DNA from: Chloroflexota bacterium
GTDB taxonomy: Bacteria; Chloroflexota; Limnocylindria; Limnocylindrales; CSP1-4
DNA length: 12,432 bases
NCBI GenBank assembly: GCA_021786915.1
Contig: JAJYMP010000265.1
Location: forward strand, 1 to 12,432
Direction: 5' to 3'
In this document: piece by piece, positions 6,509-12,432 of the stretch
Numbering within the stretch: position 1 is the stretch's first letter
Layout: the number at the start of each line of letters is the position of its first letter
Program-made: the position numbers and the translations under genes
Notes under the pieces: model-generated
Database searches by the model: none
Told to the model about the DNA's origin: nothing
Seen by the model: the letters and a program-made list of their open reading frames with translations, nothing else

Positions 6509-7699
6509 CTACTCGACGACCGGCCCGAGCGACGGGGTCAGCAGCACCGGCACGCCCAGTTTGTGCGCGTACACCGGGCGGAACCGGCTGGAGTCCCACT
6601 GGTCGGGCTGGACCCGCCGCGGCGGCTTGGCCGTCTCGGCAAGCGACACGTGCGCGTACTTGCCGTCGCGGATCGCGGTCATGCGACCGCTGACGCCGTC
6701 GGCGATGAGGTCCATCGCCACGTTGGCATACGTGGACGCCACCATCGAGTCGAACATGTCCGGCTCGCCCGAGCGCAGGTCGTAGGTCAGCTCGGACGCC
6801 ACGGACTCGATGCCGGTCCTGGCCTTGAGCTCGGACGCGAGCACCTCGCCGATGTTCGCCTTGTGCCGGTGCCCGAAGGCGTCGGCCTCGCCCACGTCGG
6901 CCATCTGGGCGCCCTTCCAGATCGCGCCCTCGGCGGTGATCACCATCGCGTAGCGCGACGGGTTGTTGCGGTGGTCCTCCTTGAGGATCCCGGCCAGCGC
7001 CTCGAGGTCGTACTCGAACTCCGGCACCACGCAGCGGGTCGAGGTCACGTACGCCGTGTACAGCGAGGTGAACCCGGCGTCGCGGCCGAAGATGCGGAAC
7101 ACGCCGATCCGCTCGTGGCTGCCGAGCGTGCTGCGCTGGCGGTTCACGAGCTCCTTCGCGCGGGTGATCGCCGACGAGAAGCCGATGCAGTACTCCGTCC
7201 CGTTGACGTCGTTGTCCATCGTCTTCGGGATCGCCACGAGGGGCAGGCCGCGGGAGTAGAGGACCGATGAGAAGGACAGCGTGTCGTCACCGCCGATCGT
7301 GACCAGGTGCGTCAGCCCGAGGTGCGCGATGGTGTCGAGGACGTGGTCCGTGAGGTCGTAGACGCCTTCAGAGACCTGCTTGTCGGCAACGCTCCTGGGG
7401 TCGAGCCAGGCAGGCAGGTTCGCCGCCCGCATCTTGCGCGGGTTCGTGCGCGACGAGTGGAGGATCGTGCCGCCCGTCCGGTCGATGGTGCGGGTGTTGA
7501 TGCGGTCGAGCACGCGGACGTACTCGGGATCGAGATCGGAGGTGCGGCGCTGGTGGGTCAGGCCCTCCCAGCCGCGGCGAATGCCCAGGACCTCGAAGCC
7601 CAGGTCCGTCGCGCGGTAGACGACGCTCTTGATGACGGCATTCAGGCCCGGGACGTCGCCGCCGCCAGTGAGGATTCCGATCCGTCGAGGTGCAGCCAT
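6509..7699 (-). CDS. 6-phosphofructokinase, pyrophosphate-dependent type signature
   Basis: Predicted 396 residues. It phosphorylates fructose 6-phosphate at C1 in glycolysis; PPi-using enzymes are reversible. The N-terminal nucleotide/PPi loop is GILTGGGDVPGLNAVI (8-23). The motif TIGGDDTLS places D138-D139 where ATP enzymes carry D-G (E. coli GGDGS, G104). IPKTMDND (157-164) places K159 where E. coli ATP-PFK has G124. The Asp plus Lys pair is the known hallmark of PPi dependence. D162 in TMDND is the catalytic base. GFSSAITRAKELVN and FRIFGRDAGFTSLYTAY are typical of the PfkA family. The ATG at 7699 begins MAAPRRIGILTGGGD, with GGAG 9 nt upstream. It diverges from the deaminase-like gene (144-nt shared region) and ends at the GAGCGGC repeat. 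The family call is very strong; the phosphoryl donor is inferred from two residues. Confidence 0.95.
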   Translation of the reverse strand: MAAPRRIGILTGGGDVPGLNAVIKSVVYRATDLGFEVLGIRRGWEGLTHQRRTSDLDPEYVRVLDRINTRTIDRTGGTILHSSRTNPRKMRAANLPAWLDPRSVADKQVSEGVYDLTDHVLDTIAHLGLTHLVTIGGDDTLSFSSVLYSRGLPLVAIPKTMDNDVNGTEYCIGFSSAITRAKELVNRQRSTLGSHERIGVFRIFGRDAGFTSLYTAYVTSTRCVVPEFEYDLEALAGILKEDHRNNPSRYAMVITAEGAIWKGAQMADVGEADAFGHRHKANIGEVLASELKARTGIESVASELTYDLRSGEPDMFDSMVASTYANVAMDLIADGVSGRMTAIRDGKYAHVSLAETAKPPRRVQPDQWDSSRFRPVYAHKLGVPVLLTPSLGPVVE

Positions 7700-7724
7700 G
7701 AGGGCACGCTCCAGTGGTTCGAGA

Positions 7725-7739
7725 TCGGCCGTCGGCCGA
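7725..7739. promoter_or_regulatory. Perfect 15-nt dyad in the divergent promoter region
   Basis: TCGGCCG and CGGCCGA flank a single T, a perfect 7-1-7 inverted repeat. It lies 26 nt upstream of the phosphofructokinase start and about 105 nt upstream of the deaminase-like gene, in their shared intergenic region. This is a plausible operator position, but no regulator is known and GC-rich dyads arise by chance. Confidence 0.3.
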
Positions 7740-7843
7740 CCCGTGGCTGGTGGTGGGCGCAACGCAGCGCGGAGCGCCGGACCGGTCGCCCCACGCCCGG
7801 GCAGGCACGGACCCGGGCCATCCTATCGCGCTCCGAGGTGGTT

Positions 7844-8308
7844 ATGATCGGGTACATGAACTACGAGCTGTTCATGGGCGAAGCGCTCGCCGAGGCGCGC
7901 GCGGCGGCAGGGCGCGGCCGACCGGCCGTGGGCGCGATCGCGGTCATGGACGAGGCGATGGTGGCGCGCGGCTGCAACCGCGCCGGCGACGCCGACGACC
8001 CCACCGCCCACCCGGTGATGACCGTCCTGCGCGAGGCTGCCAAGCGCCTCGGGACGATGCGGCTCTCTGACCTCACGGTCTTCACGACCCTGGAGCCCTG
8101 CTCGATGTGCGTCGGCGCACTGCTGGCCTGCGACGTGGCGGCACTCGTCTACGCGTCCCCCAATCCCCTCGAGGGTGCGGCCGGGACGGTGCTCCAGCTG
8201 GCGCAGCACCCATCGCTCGGGCGCCGGCTCCAGATCGTGTCGGGAATCCGCCGCGAGGAGGCCGAGGAGCTCGCCGGGATCCCGTCCGAGGTTCCCACCG
8301 GCGCCTGA
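7844..8308 (+). CDS. TadA/GuaD-like nucleoside deaminase homologue with altered catalytic motif
   Basis: Predicted 154 residues. It belongs to the CDA/CDD zinc deaminase fold whose members include tRNA adenosine deaminase TadA and guanine deaminase GuaD. The fold is easy to trace: FMGEALAEARAAA, RPAVGAIAVMD, GCNRAGDADDPTAH (43-56), then TTLEPCSMCVGAL with C86 and C89 as zinc ligands. The usual H-A-E reads H56-P57-V58 (CAC CCG GTG), so the zinc histidine is kept but the essential proton-shuttling glutamate is missing. The frame continues undisturbed with normal codon use, so this is not an indel. Activity is therefore doubtful; it may bind substrate or act in a complex. The ATG at 7844 has GAGG 5 nt upstream; the ATG at 7856 (MNYELF) is an alternative. 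It lies upstream of the serine tRNAs and ffs, the tadA position in B. subtilis. Confidence 0.85.
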   Translation: MIGYMNYELFMGEALAEARAAAGRGRPAVGAIAVMDEAMVARGCNRAGDADDPTAHPVMTVLREAAKRLGTMRLSDLTVFTTLEPCSMCVGALLACDVAALVYASPNPLEGAAGTVLQLAQHPSLGRRLQIVSGIRREEAEELAGIPSEVPTGA

Positions 8309-8364
8309 CCGATCGGCGCGCGAACGGGGACGGCGATGCCGTCGGCGAACGCGCCGACGTTTGG

Positions 8365-8370
8365 TATCCT
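8365..8370 (+). promoter_or_regulatory. -10 box of tRNA-Ser(CGA)
   Basis: TATCCT ends 7 nt before the tRNA 5' end. This suggests transcription starts at or very near the mature end. No recognisable -35 sequence is visible. Confidence 0.5.
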
Positions 8371-8377
8371 CTCGCGC

Positions 8378-8463
<86 letters not shown>

Positions 8464-8506
8464 TTCGCAGCGATTCAGACCCGGCGGTGACCCCGTCGGG
8501 TCTTGC

Positions 8507-8512
8507 TATGCT
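8507..8512 (+). promoter_or_regulatory. -10 box of tRNA-Ser(GGA)
   Basis: TATGCT lies 7 nt upstream of the tRNA 5' end, the same spacing as at the preceding tRNA. The two tRNAs thus appear to have their own promoters. The -35 is weak (GGTGAC at 8486-8491, 15-nt spacer). Confidence 0.45.
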
Positions 8513-8519
8513 TCGCCGC

Positions 8520-8607
8520 GGAGAGGTCGCCTAGTGGCCTAGGGCGCCGCACTGGAAATGCGGTATGGGGCAACCCATCGCGGGTTCAAATCCCGCCCTC
8601 TCCGCCA
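8520..8607 (+). tRNA. tRNA-Ser (anticodon GGA)
   Basis: Acceptor GGAGAGG (8520-8526) pairs with CCTCTCC (8597-8603); G8604 is the discriminator and CCA is encoded at 8605-8607. The anticodon stem CCGCA/TGCGG encloses CTGGAAA, giving anticodon GGA (reads UCC/UCU). A class II variable arm with TGGGG/CCCA pairing follows, and the T arm is GCGGG-TTCAAAT-CCCGC. The acceptor stem is identical to that of the upstream tRNA-Ser, as expected if SerRS reads both. Confidence 0.97.
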
Positions 8608-8714
8608 GCCCCCCGAGTGCCAGGTGCCCGGCCTGCGCAGGCGAGAGCTCCCGCGGCGAGCGCGGAGTCCCGGCACCGGGCGGACACGGCACCGGGCGGA
8701 TGCCGTGCCCCTGC

Positions 8715-8720
8715 TATCAT
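8715..8720 (+). promoter_or_regulatory. -10 box of the SRP RNA gene
   Basis: TATCAT lies 6 nt upstream of the predicted SRP RNA 5' end. No TTGACA-like -35 is visible at the right distance. Confidence 0.5.
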
Positions 8721-8726
8721 CGCCGG

Positions 8727-8993
8727 GCCGTGCTAGGCGGGGAACTAGCGGTGCCCTGTACCTGCAATCCGCTCCAGCAGGGCTGAATTCCCTCCCGAGG
8801 TCGGCGCTCTCGAGAGCCGACGGCGGTCGCGACGATGAGGGCCGGGTCCCGCGCAGCGGAGACTCGTGAACCGTGTCAGGTCCGGAAGGAAGCAGCACTC
8901 AGCGATGAGCTTCGGGTGCCGCGGAACGGCCTGGTCCGAGCCGCGACCGCTCGCTGGGCGCGGGGGCGTCCGTATCGACGGAGGGTGCACGGC
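8727..8993 (+). ncRNA. ffs: Signal recognition particle RNA, large bacterial type
   Basis: The SRP RNA binds Ffh and directs co-translational membrane targeting. The helix 8 core is unmistakable at 8875-8898: GTCAGGTCCGGAAGGAAGC with its GGAA tetraloop at 8884-8887 and the asymmetric AGCAGCAC side. The 5' Alu-type domain is also present, including CTGTACCTGCAATCCGCT and GCAGGGCTGAATTCC. The two ends pair: GCCGTGC at 8727-8733 with GCACGGC at 8987-8993, giving about 267 nt. This large form occurs in Firmicutes, Actinobacteria and Chloroflexota but not in most Proteobacteria, which have 4.5S RNA. It lies directly upstream of dnaX, a common position. The ends were placed by terminal pairing and may be off by a few bases. 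GCGCGC-ACG-GCGCGC at 9012-9026 may form a hairpin after it. Confidence 0.95.
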
Positions 8994-9048
8994 ATAACCT
9001 TCTCTCGCCTCGCGCGCACGGCGCGCACCGCCGGACGCAGGAGCCGCG

Positions 9049-10785
9049 TTGACCGAAGGGATCGCCCACCAGGCGCTCTACCGCCGATGGCGGGCCCAGA
9101 CGTTCTCGGAGATCGTCGGGCAGGAGGCGGTGGTCGCGACGCTGCGCAACGCGGTGCTGACCGGGAGGGTCGCGCACGCGATCCTTTTGACGGGACCGCG
9201 AGGAACGGGCAAGACGTCGCTCGCGCGGATCCTCGCCAAGGCCGTCAACTGCTCGAGCCTCGCGCCCAACGGGGACCCCTGCGACCGCTGCCCAGCGTGC
9301 GTGTCGATCCGCGAGGGCCGGGCGCTCGACCTCGTCGAGATCGACGCGGCGTCCAACCGCGGCATCGACAGCATCCGCGACCTGCGCGACCGCCTGGCCT
9401 ACGCACCGCAGGACCTGCGGCGCAAGGTCTACATCCTCGACGAGGCGCACCAGATCACGAAGGACGGCTGGAACGCACTCCTCAAGTCGCTCGAGGAGCC
9501 GCCAGAGTTCGTGACCTTCATGTTCGCGTCCACCCACCCGCAGGACTTCCCGCCGGCCATCCTGTCGCGGGTCCAGCGGTTCGACGTGCGACGCCTGACC
9601 GTGGCCGAGATCGCCGGCAAGCTCGACATGATCCTGGCGGCCGACGGGCGCGACGTCGACCCCGACGCGGTGCGGCTGGTGGCCCGGCTGGCGGCCGGCG
9701 GGATGCGTGACGCCGAGTCGATCCTCGACCAGCTCCTCAGTTCCACCTCGGGACGGATCGAGGCCGGGGCCGTGCGGGACCTGCTCGGCCTCGCCGACGC
9801 CGAGTCGGTCCGCGCCTACCTCGTCGCCCTGGTCGGCGGGGACCCGGCGGGCGGGATCAGCGTGCTCGACGGCCTCGAGGAGCGGGGCCGGGACCTCCGC
9901 GTGTTCCTCGACCAGGCGGTCGAGGCGCTCCGCGACCGAATGCTCGATGACGTGGGGGCGGGGCGACCCGTGGAGCCAGCGGTGGTCTCAGCCGTTCGAC
10001 GCCTGGCCGCCATCGACACCTCGCGGCTGGGGGCGGGCGGTCTGCGCCTGCAGCTCGAGCTGGCGCTGCTCGATCCCTCGATCACGGCGTCCGCGTCTCC
10101 GCCGCCCTTCCCGGCGCCCGTGCCGGGCGCACCCGGCACGGCTGGCCAGGCCGCCGCATCGCCAGCGTCGGCAGACGGCGTGCCATCAGCGGTGGAGCGC
10201 CGAGCTGCCCCAGGGGCTGCAGCGCCCGCCGCGCCGACCGAGGCGCCAGCGCCCGCGACGCCGACTCAGTCGCCAGCGCCAGCGCGCGAGCCAGCGCCGG
10301 TCGAGGCCGTATCGCCCGCCGCACCCGTGCCGAGGGCCAAGTCCCCGGCAGCGCCGAGACAAGCGCCTGCAGAATCGCCCGAGCCCGGCCCGGCAGCGGC
10401 CCCCGACGTCGGGCCTGCCGAGCCCGGCGCCGACGACCTCGAGCGCCTCCGCCACGGCTGGCCACAGGTGATCTCCATCATCGGCGCCAATCCGTCGCTG
10501 CGGCCGCTCATCCTCGACTGCCGACCGATCGGCGTTGAGGCCAATGTCGTGACGCTCGCATTCCCCGAGGAGAAGGCGTTCTTCAAGGACGTCGCCGAGC
10601 GCCGCCGCTCGAACCTCGAGACCGGGCTCGCGCAGTTCCTCGGCCACGACGTCGGCGTCCGGTGCGTGGCCACCAACTTCGAGCTCGTGCCGCCGCTCCC
10701 GTCCGACGTGGACGAGGTGCGCATCCTCGACGAGGCCCACCGCATCTTCGCGGAGGACCTCGCGGACGTGCCGGAGATCACCTGA
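9049..10785 (+). CDS. dnaX: DNA polymerase III subunit gamma/tau
   Basis: Predicted 578-residue clamp-loader ATPase; it opens and loads the beta clamp and, as tau, bridges polymerase cores. The N-terminal sequence HQALYRRWRAQTFSEIVGQE is diagnostic. Walker A GPRGTGKT is at 49-56. The zinc ligands are C68, C78, C81 and C84. Walker B VYILDEAH is at 127-134, sensor 1 FASTHP at 159-164, and the arginine-finger motif reads SRVQRF where SRC is usual (S173, R174). Clamp-loader domain III follows to about 340. A Pro/Ala-rich linker (about 345-460) joins a conserved C-terminal domain (about 461-578). The start is TTG at 9049: AGGAG lies 5 nt upstream and translation begins MTEGIAHQALYRRWR. I see no A-rich slippery heptamer, so a shorter gamma made by frameshifting is not evident. 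It leads the dnaX-ybaB-recR series. Confidence 0.96.
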   Translation: MTEGIAHQALYRRWRAQTFSEIVGQEAVVATLRNAVLTGRVAHAILLTGPRGTGKTSLARILAKAVNCSSLAPNGDPCDRCPACVSIREGRALDLVEIDAASNRGIDSIRDLRDRLAYAPQDLRRKVYILDEAHQITKDGWNALLKSLEEPPEFVTFMFASTHPQDFPPAILSRVQRFDVRRLTVAEIAGKLDMILAADGRDVDPDAVRLVARLAAGGMRDAESILDQLLSSTSGRIEAGAVRDLLGLADAESVRAYLVALVGGDPAGGISVLDGLEERGRDLRVFLDQAVEALRDRMLDDVGAGRPVEPAVVSAVRRLAAIDTSRLGAGGLRLQLELALLDPSITASASPPPFPAPVPGAPGTAGQAAASPASADGVPSAVERRAAPGAAAPAAPTEAPAPATPTQSPAPAREPAPVEAVSPAAPVPRAKSPAAPRQAPAESPEPGPAAAPDVGPAEPGADDLERLRHGWPQVISIIGANPSLRPLILDCRPIGVEANVVTLAFPEEKAFFKDVAERRRSNLETGLAQFLGHDVGVRCVATNFELVPPLPSDVDEVRILDEAHRIFAEDLADVPEIT

Positions 10786-10874
10786 CCACCACCTGAGCGC
10801 TCCGCCCGGCCAGCGCGCGGCGTCCGCTTGGGCGAGACTGGGCGCCAACGCCCCACCACCCGGAGGATCCACAC

Positions 10875-11183
10875 ATGGGCATGGCCAACCTGCAGCGCAT
10901 GGCGATGCAGATGCAGCAGGACATGGCGCGCGTGCAGGCCGAGCTCGAGACGCTCACGGTCGACGGCACCGCGGGCGGCGGGGTCGTCAAGGCGACCGTC
11001 AGCGGCAAGCAGGTGCTGACCGCACTCGTCATCGACAAGGACGCCGTCGACCCCGACGACGTCGAGATGCTCCAGGACCTCGTGCTCGCAGCCGTCAACG
11101 AGGCGCTCGACGCGTCGCGCGAGCTCGCCGAGAAGAAGATGGGCGCCGTCACCGCCGGCCTGCGGATCCCCGGTCTAGGCTGA
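10875..11183 (+). CDS. YbaB/EbfC family nucleoid-associated protein
   Basis: Predicted 102 residues, the normal length. The family forms small dimers that bind DNA and are almost always encoded between dnaX and recR, as here. Visible features are the N-terminal helix MGMANLQRMAMQMQQDMARV, then the strand region GTAGGGVVKATVSGKQVLTALVID, and the C-terminal helix LVLAAVNEALDASRELAEKKM. A Gly-rich GTAGGG-V-KATVSG motif is typical. The ATG at 10875 has GGAGG 8 nt upstream. The stop is 7 nt from the recR start, so the two are likely co-translated. The 89-nt gap after dnaX could hold a further promoter, but none is clear. Confidence 0.95.
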   Translation: MGMANLQRMAMQMQQDMARVQAELETLTVDGTAGGGVVKATVSGKQVLTALVIDKDAVDPDDVEMLQDLVLAAVNEALDASRELAEKKMGAVTAGLRIPGLG

Positions 11184-11190
11184 CCTGCCC

Positions 11191-11808
11191 GTGGCCTCGC
11201 CGGTCATCGAGCCCGTCGCCCGCCTGATCGAGGCGTTCTCCCGGTTGCCGGGGATCGGCCCCAAGACGGCGCAGCGGCTGACCTACCACCTCCTGCGCGC
11301 CCCCGACGCCGAGGCGCGTGCCCTGGCTCGCGCACTCGTGGCCGTGCGCGACGAGGTGGTGTTCTGCGATCGGTGCTTCAACATCAGCGACGCGCCGGTC
11401 TGCCCGATCTGCCGCGACCCCGGCCGAGACGTCGCGCGGCTGTGCGTGGTCGAGGAGCCGCTCGACGTGCTCGCCATTGAGCGCACCGGCGAGTTCCGCG
11501 GCCGGTACCACGTGCTCCACGGGGCCATCAGCCCGATCGACGGGATCGGGCCCGACCGGCTGCGGATCCGCGAGCTCCTCGAGCGCGTCGACGAGGCGTC
11601 GGCCGATGGCGAGCAGATCGAGGAGGTCATCCTGGCCACCAACCCGACGCTCGAGGGCGAGGCCACCGCGATGTACCTCGGCGAACGGCTCGAGGGTCGA
11701 GTCGGCGCCGTCACGCGCATCGCGCGGGGTCTTCCAGTGGGAGGCGACCTCGAGTATGCCGATGACGTGACCCTGATCAGGTCGTTCCAGGGCCGGAGGG
11801 CGCTCTAG
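11191..11808 (+). CDS. recR: Recombination mediator protein RecR
   Basis: Predicted 205 residues, standard length. RecR works with RecO/RecF to load RecA on gapped single-stranded DNA. The helix-hairpin-helix motif is LPGIGPKTAQRL (19-30). The zinc finger uses C59, C62, C71 and C74 (FCDRCFN, VCPIC). The Toprim domain follows, with VVEEPLDVLAIE (86-97), YHVLHGAISP and ILATNPTLEGEATAMYL. The C-terminus IARGLPVGGDLEYADDVTL is the conserved signature. The GTG start at 11191 is favoured because MASPVIEPVARLIEAF matches the family N-terminus, even though no ribosome site is visible; coupling to the preceding ybaB gene may supply ribosomes. The stop directly abuts the ATG of the next small gene. Confidence 0.97.
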   Translation: MASPVIEPVARLIEAFSRLPGIGPKTAQRLTYHLLRAPDAEARALARALVAVRDEVVFCDRCFNISDAPVCPICRDPGRDVARLCVVEEPLDVLAIERTGEFRGRYHVLHGAISPIDGIGPDRLRIRELLERVDEASADGEQIEEVILATNPTLEGEATAMYLGERLEGRVGAVTRIARGLPVGGDLEYADDVTLIRSFQGRRAL

Positions 11809-11994
11809 ATGCGCGAGCTCGTCTTCGAACTGCTGCTGCGGCTCGTCAAGCCGATCCTGGCTGCCATCATCGGTCTCGCAGCGTGGCTCCTGGCCATCGG
11901 GCCGGGCGGCGCCGCGGCGTCAGCCGAGCTCGGGCTCCTCTGCTTCGTGGTCGGCGGGATGGTGGTCCTGCTCGTCGGGGAGGGTCCCATCTGA
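11809..11994 (+). CDS. Small two-helix membrane protein, unknown function
   Basis: The predicted 61 residues are almost entirely hydrophobic: helix 1 at about 13-31 (VKPILAAIIGLAAWLLAIG), a short Gly/Ala/Ser turn, then helix 2 at about 40-57 (ELGLLCFVVGGMVVLLVG). I do not recognise a family. The ATG follows the recR stop with no gap (TAG-ATG), and GGAGG inside the recR end lies 9 nt upstream, so it is very probably a translated member of the operon. In B. subtilis the same place, between recR and the rrnA operon, holds yaaL and bofA, and bofA also encodes a small membrane protein. I see no convincing sequence match to BofA, so the parallel is positional only. Confidence 0.75.
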   Translation: MRELVFELLLRLVKPILAAIIGLAAWLLAIGPGGAAASAELGLLCFVVGGMVVLLVGEGPI

Positions 11995-12032
11995 AGATGC
12001 GGCCGACGCGGCGGGCCCCCGGCGCAAGCCGT

Positions 12033-12061
12033 TTGACAGGGGTTCCGGGGTTCCCTAATAT
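12033..12061 (+). promoter_or_regulatory. rRNA promoter P1 (sigma-70 type)
   Basis: TTGACA at 12033-12038 and TAATAT at 12056-12061 are separated by exactly 17 nt. This is the better of two tandem promoters and would start transcription near 12068, about 220 nt upstream of the 16S 5' end. Confidence 0.85.
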
Positions 12062-12130
12062 CTCGCCTCGCGCCTCAAGAACCCGAGGCCACCGGTCTCC
12101 CGGCCCACCAGCTGGGATCCCCCGCCGCGT

Positions 12131-12159
12131 TTGACACGGTGAGCGAACTGCGCCACAAT
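12131..12159 (+). promoter_or_regulatory. rRNA promoter P2 (sigma-70 type)
   Basis: TTGACA at 12131-12136 and CACAAT at 12154-12159 are again 17 nt apart. The -35 is preceded by GTT in both promoters (GTTTGACA), which suggests one arose by duplication of the other. Start would be near 12166, with a leader of about 120 nt. Confidence 0.8.
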
Positions 12160-12168
12160 GGGCAGTCC

Positions 12169-12208
12169 GCGCTCCGGGCGGTAAAGGCCGGGCGCTGCAC
12201 CTTAACAA
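12169..12208 (+). promoter_or_regulatory. boxB-like stem and boxA-like antitermination site
   Basis: GCGC(T)CCGG at 12169-12177 pairs with CCGGGCGC at 12188-12195 (8 bp, one bulged T, 10-nt loop). It is followed at once by TGCACCTTAACAA at 12196-12208. The E. coli rrn boxA is TGCTCTTTAACAA, so the 3' part TTAACAA is identical, and the order boxB then boxA is as in E. coli. It lies downstream of both promoters. It probably recruits NusB/NusE-type antitermination factors. Confidence 0.6.
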
Positions 12209-12263
12209 CTGAAGAGTGGTAGGAACTCAGTACGAGAACTGCCTGGACAAACCCTCGAGATTT

Positions 12264-12287
12264 GACTCAATCGCAAGATTGAGTTTT
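12264..12287 (+). promoter_or_regulatory. GCAA-capped hairpin at the 16S 5' boundary
   Basis: ACTCAATC (12265-12272) and GATTGAGT (12277-12284) form a perfect 8-bp stem with a GCAA (GNRA) tetraloop, extendable by a G:U pair, followed by TTTT up to 12287. The structure looks like an intrinsic terminator but abuts the mature 16S end. A leader processing or assembly element, or an attenuator overcome by antitermination, is more likely than a real terminator. Confidence 0.6.
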
Positions 12288-12432
12288 CGCGGAGAGTTTG
12301 ATCCTGGCTCAGGATAAACGCTGGCGGCGTGCATGAGACATGCAAGTCGAACGAACGAGCTTGCTCGTTAGTGGCAAACGGCTGAGTAACGCGTAGGTGA
12401 CCTGCCCTGAAGTGGGGGATAACGGCCCGAAA
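12286..12432 (+). rRNA. rrs: 16S ribosomal RNA, 5' part (runs off the window)
   Basis: The universal 5' sequence AGAGTTTGATCCTGGCTCAG begins at 12293. By alignment to E. coli, where this motif starts at nucleotide 8, the mature end is near 12286. GCTGGCGGCGTGC, ACATGCAAGTCGAACG, the V1 hairpin AACGAGC-TT-GCTCGTT, CGGCTGAGTAACGCGT and GGGGGATAAC follow in the right order. GGATAAACGCTGGCGGCGTG and the GCATGAGACATGCAAG variant suggest Chloroflexota, but only the first ~147 nt are visible. Confidence 0.97.

Noticed and set aside
5496..6785. Long + strand open frames (and minus-strand ones) across the repeat array
   Set aside because: The repeat period shifts frame between units, the peptides are Arg/Ala/Gly-rich with no recognisable domain, and they run into the opposite strand of the phosphofructokinase gene. 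In GC-rich DNA such frames stay open by chance.
12264..12287. Intrinsic terminator ending the recR operon before the rRNA operon
   Set aside because: It lies downstream of both rRNA promoters and touches the 16S 5' end, so a true terminator would block rRNA synthesis.

Overview
The window is a bacterial chromosomal segment of very high GC content (roughly 70% or more by eye), running from two envelope-type genes to the first ~147 nt of a 16S rRNA gene. The large, Alu-domain-bearing SRP RNA, CCA-encoding tRNAs and the 5' sequence of the 16S gene argue against Proteobacteria. They fit a high-GC Chloroflexota lineage (Limnocylindria-like) best. That placement is an inference from the partial 16S and gene style and was not checked against a database.

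Left part (1-4.75 kb). A LiaF-like/toastrack membrane protein overlaps a PspC-domain protein by four bases (+ strand). This pair looks like a small envelope-stress or membrane-binding module. It converges, across a strong hairpin, on a three-gene minus-strand run: a two-pass membrane protein with a helical extracytoplasmic domain, an IU-type nucleoside hydrolase, and a DUF218 (YdcF/SanA/ElyC) membrane protein.

Middle part (4.75-7.85 kb). A beta-hydroxyacid dehydrogenase-family NAD(P) enzyme (+) converges on a phosphofructokinase (-) whose active-site signature is that of the pyrophosphate-dependent type. The ~770-nt gap between them is filled by a structured repeat array. It has three ~203-nt units, each carrying two 15-nt dyads at strictly alternating spacing (82, 122, 82, 120, 82). 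A 7-nt microsatellite follows, ending next to the phosphofructokinase stop codon.

Right part (7.85-12.43 kb). This is an information-processing block: a TadA/GuaD-like deaminase homologue, tRNA-Ser(CGA), tRNA-Ser(GGA), SRP RNA (ffs), dnaX, a YbaB/EbfC gene, recR, a 61-residue two-helix membrane protein, then a 291-nt rRNA leader and the 16S gene. The order tadA-ffs-dnaX-ybaB-recR-small membrane protein-16S matches the Bacillus subtilis yaaJ-scr-dnaX-yaaK-recR-yaaL/bofA-rrnA region, so it appears to be very old synteny. The rRNA leader has two textbook sigma-70 promoters (TTGACA, 17-nt spacers), a boxB-like stem and boxA-like sequence, and a GCAA-capped hairpin immediately before the 16S 5' end.

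The most unusual items are the repeat array at 5.8-6.5 kb and the deaminase homologue, whose usual catalytic HAE motif reads HPV although it sits at the tadA position.
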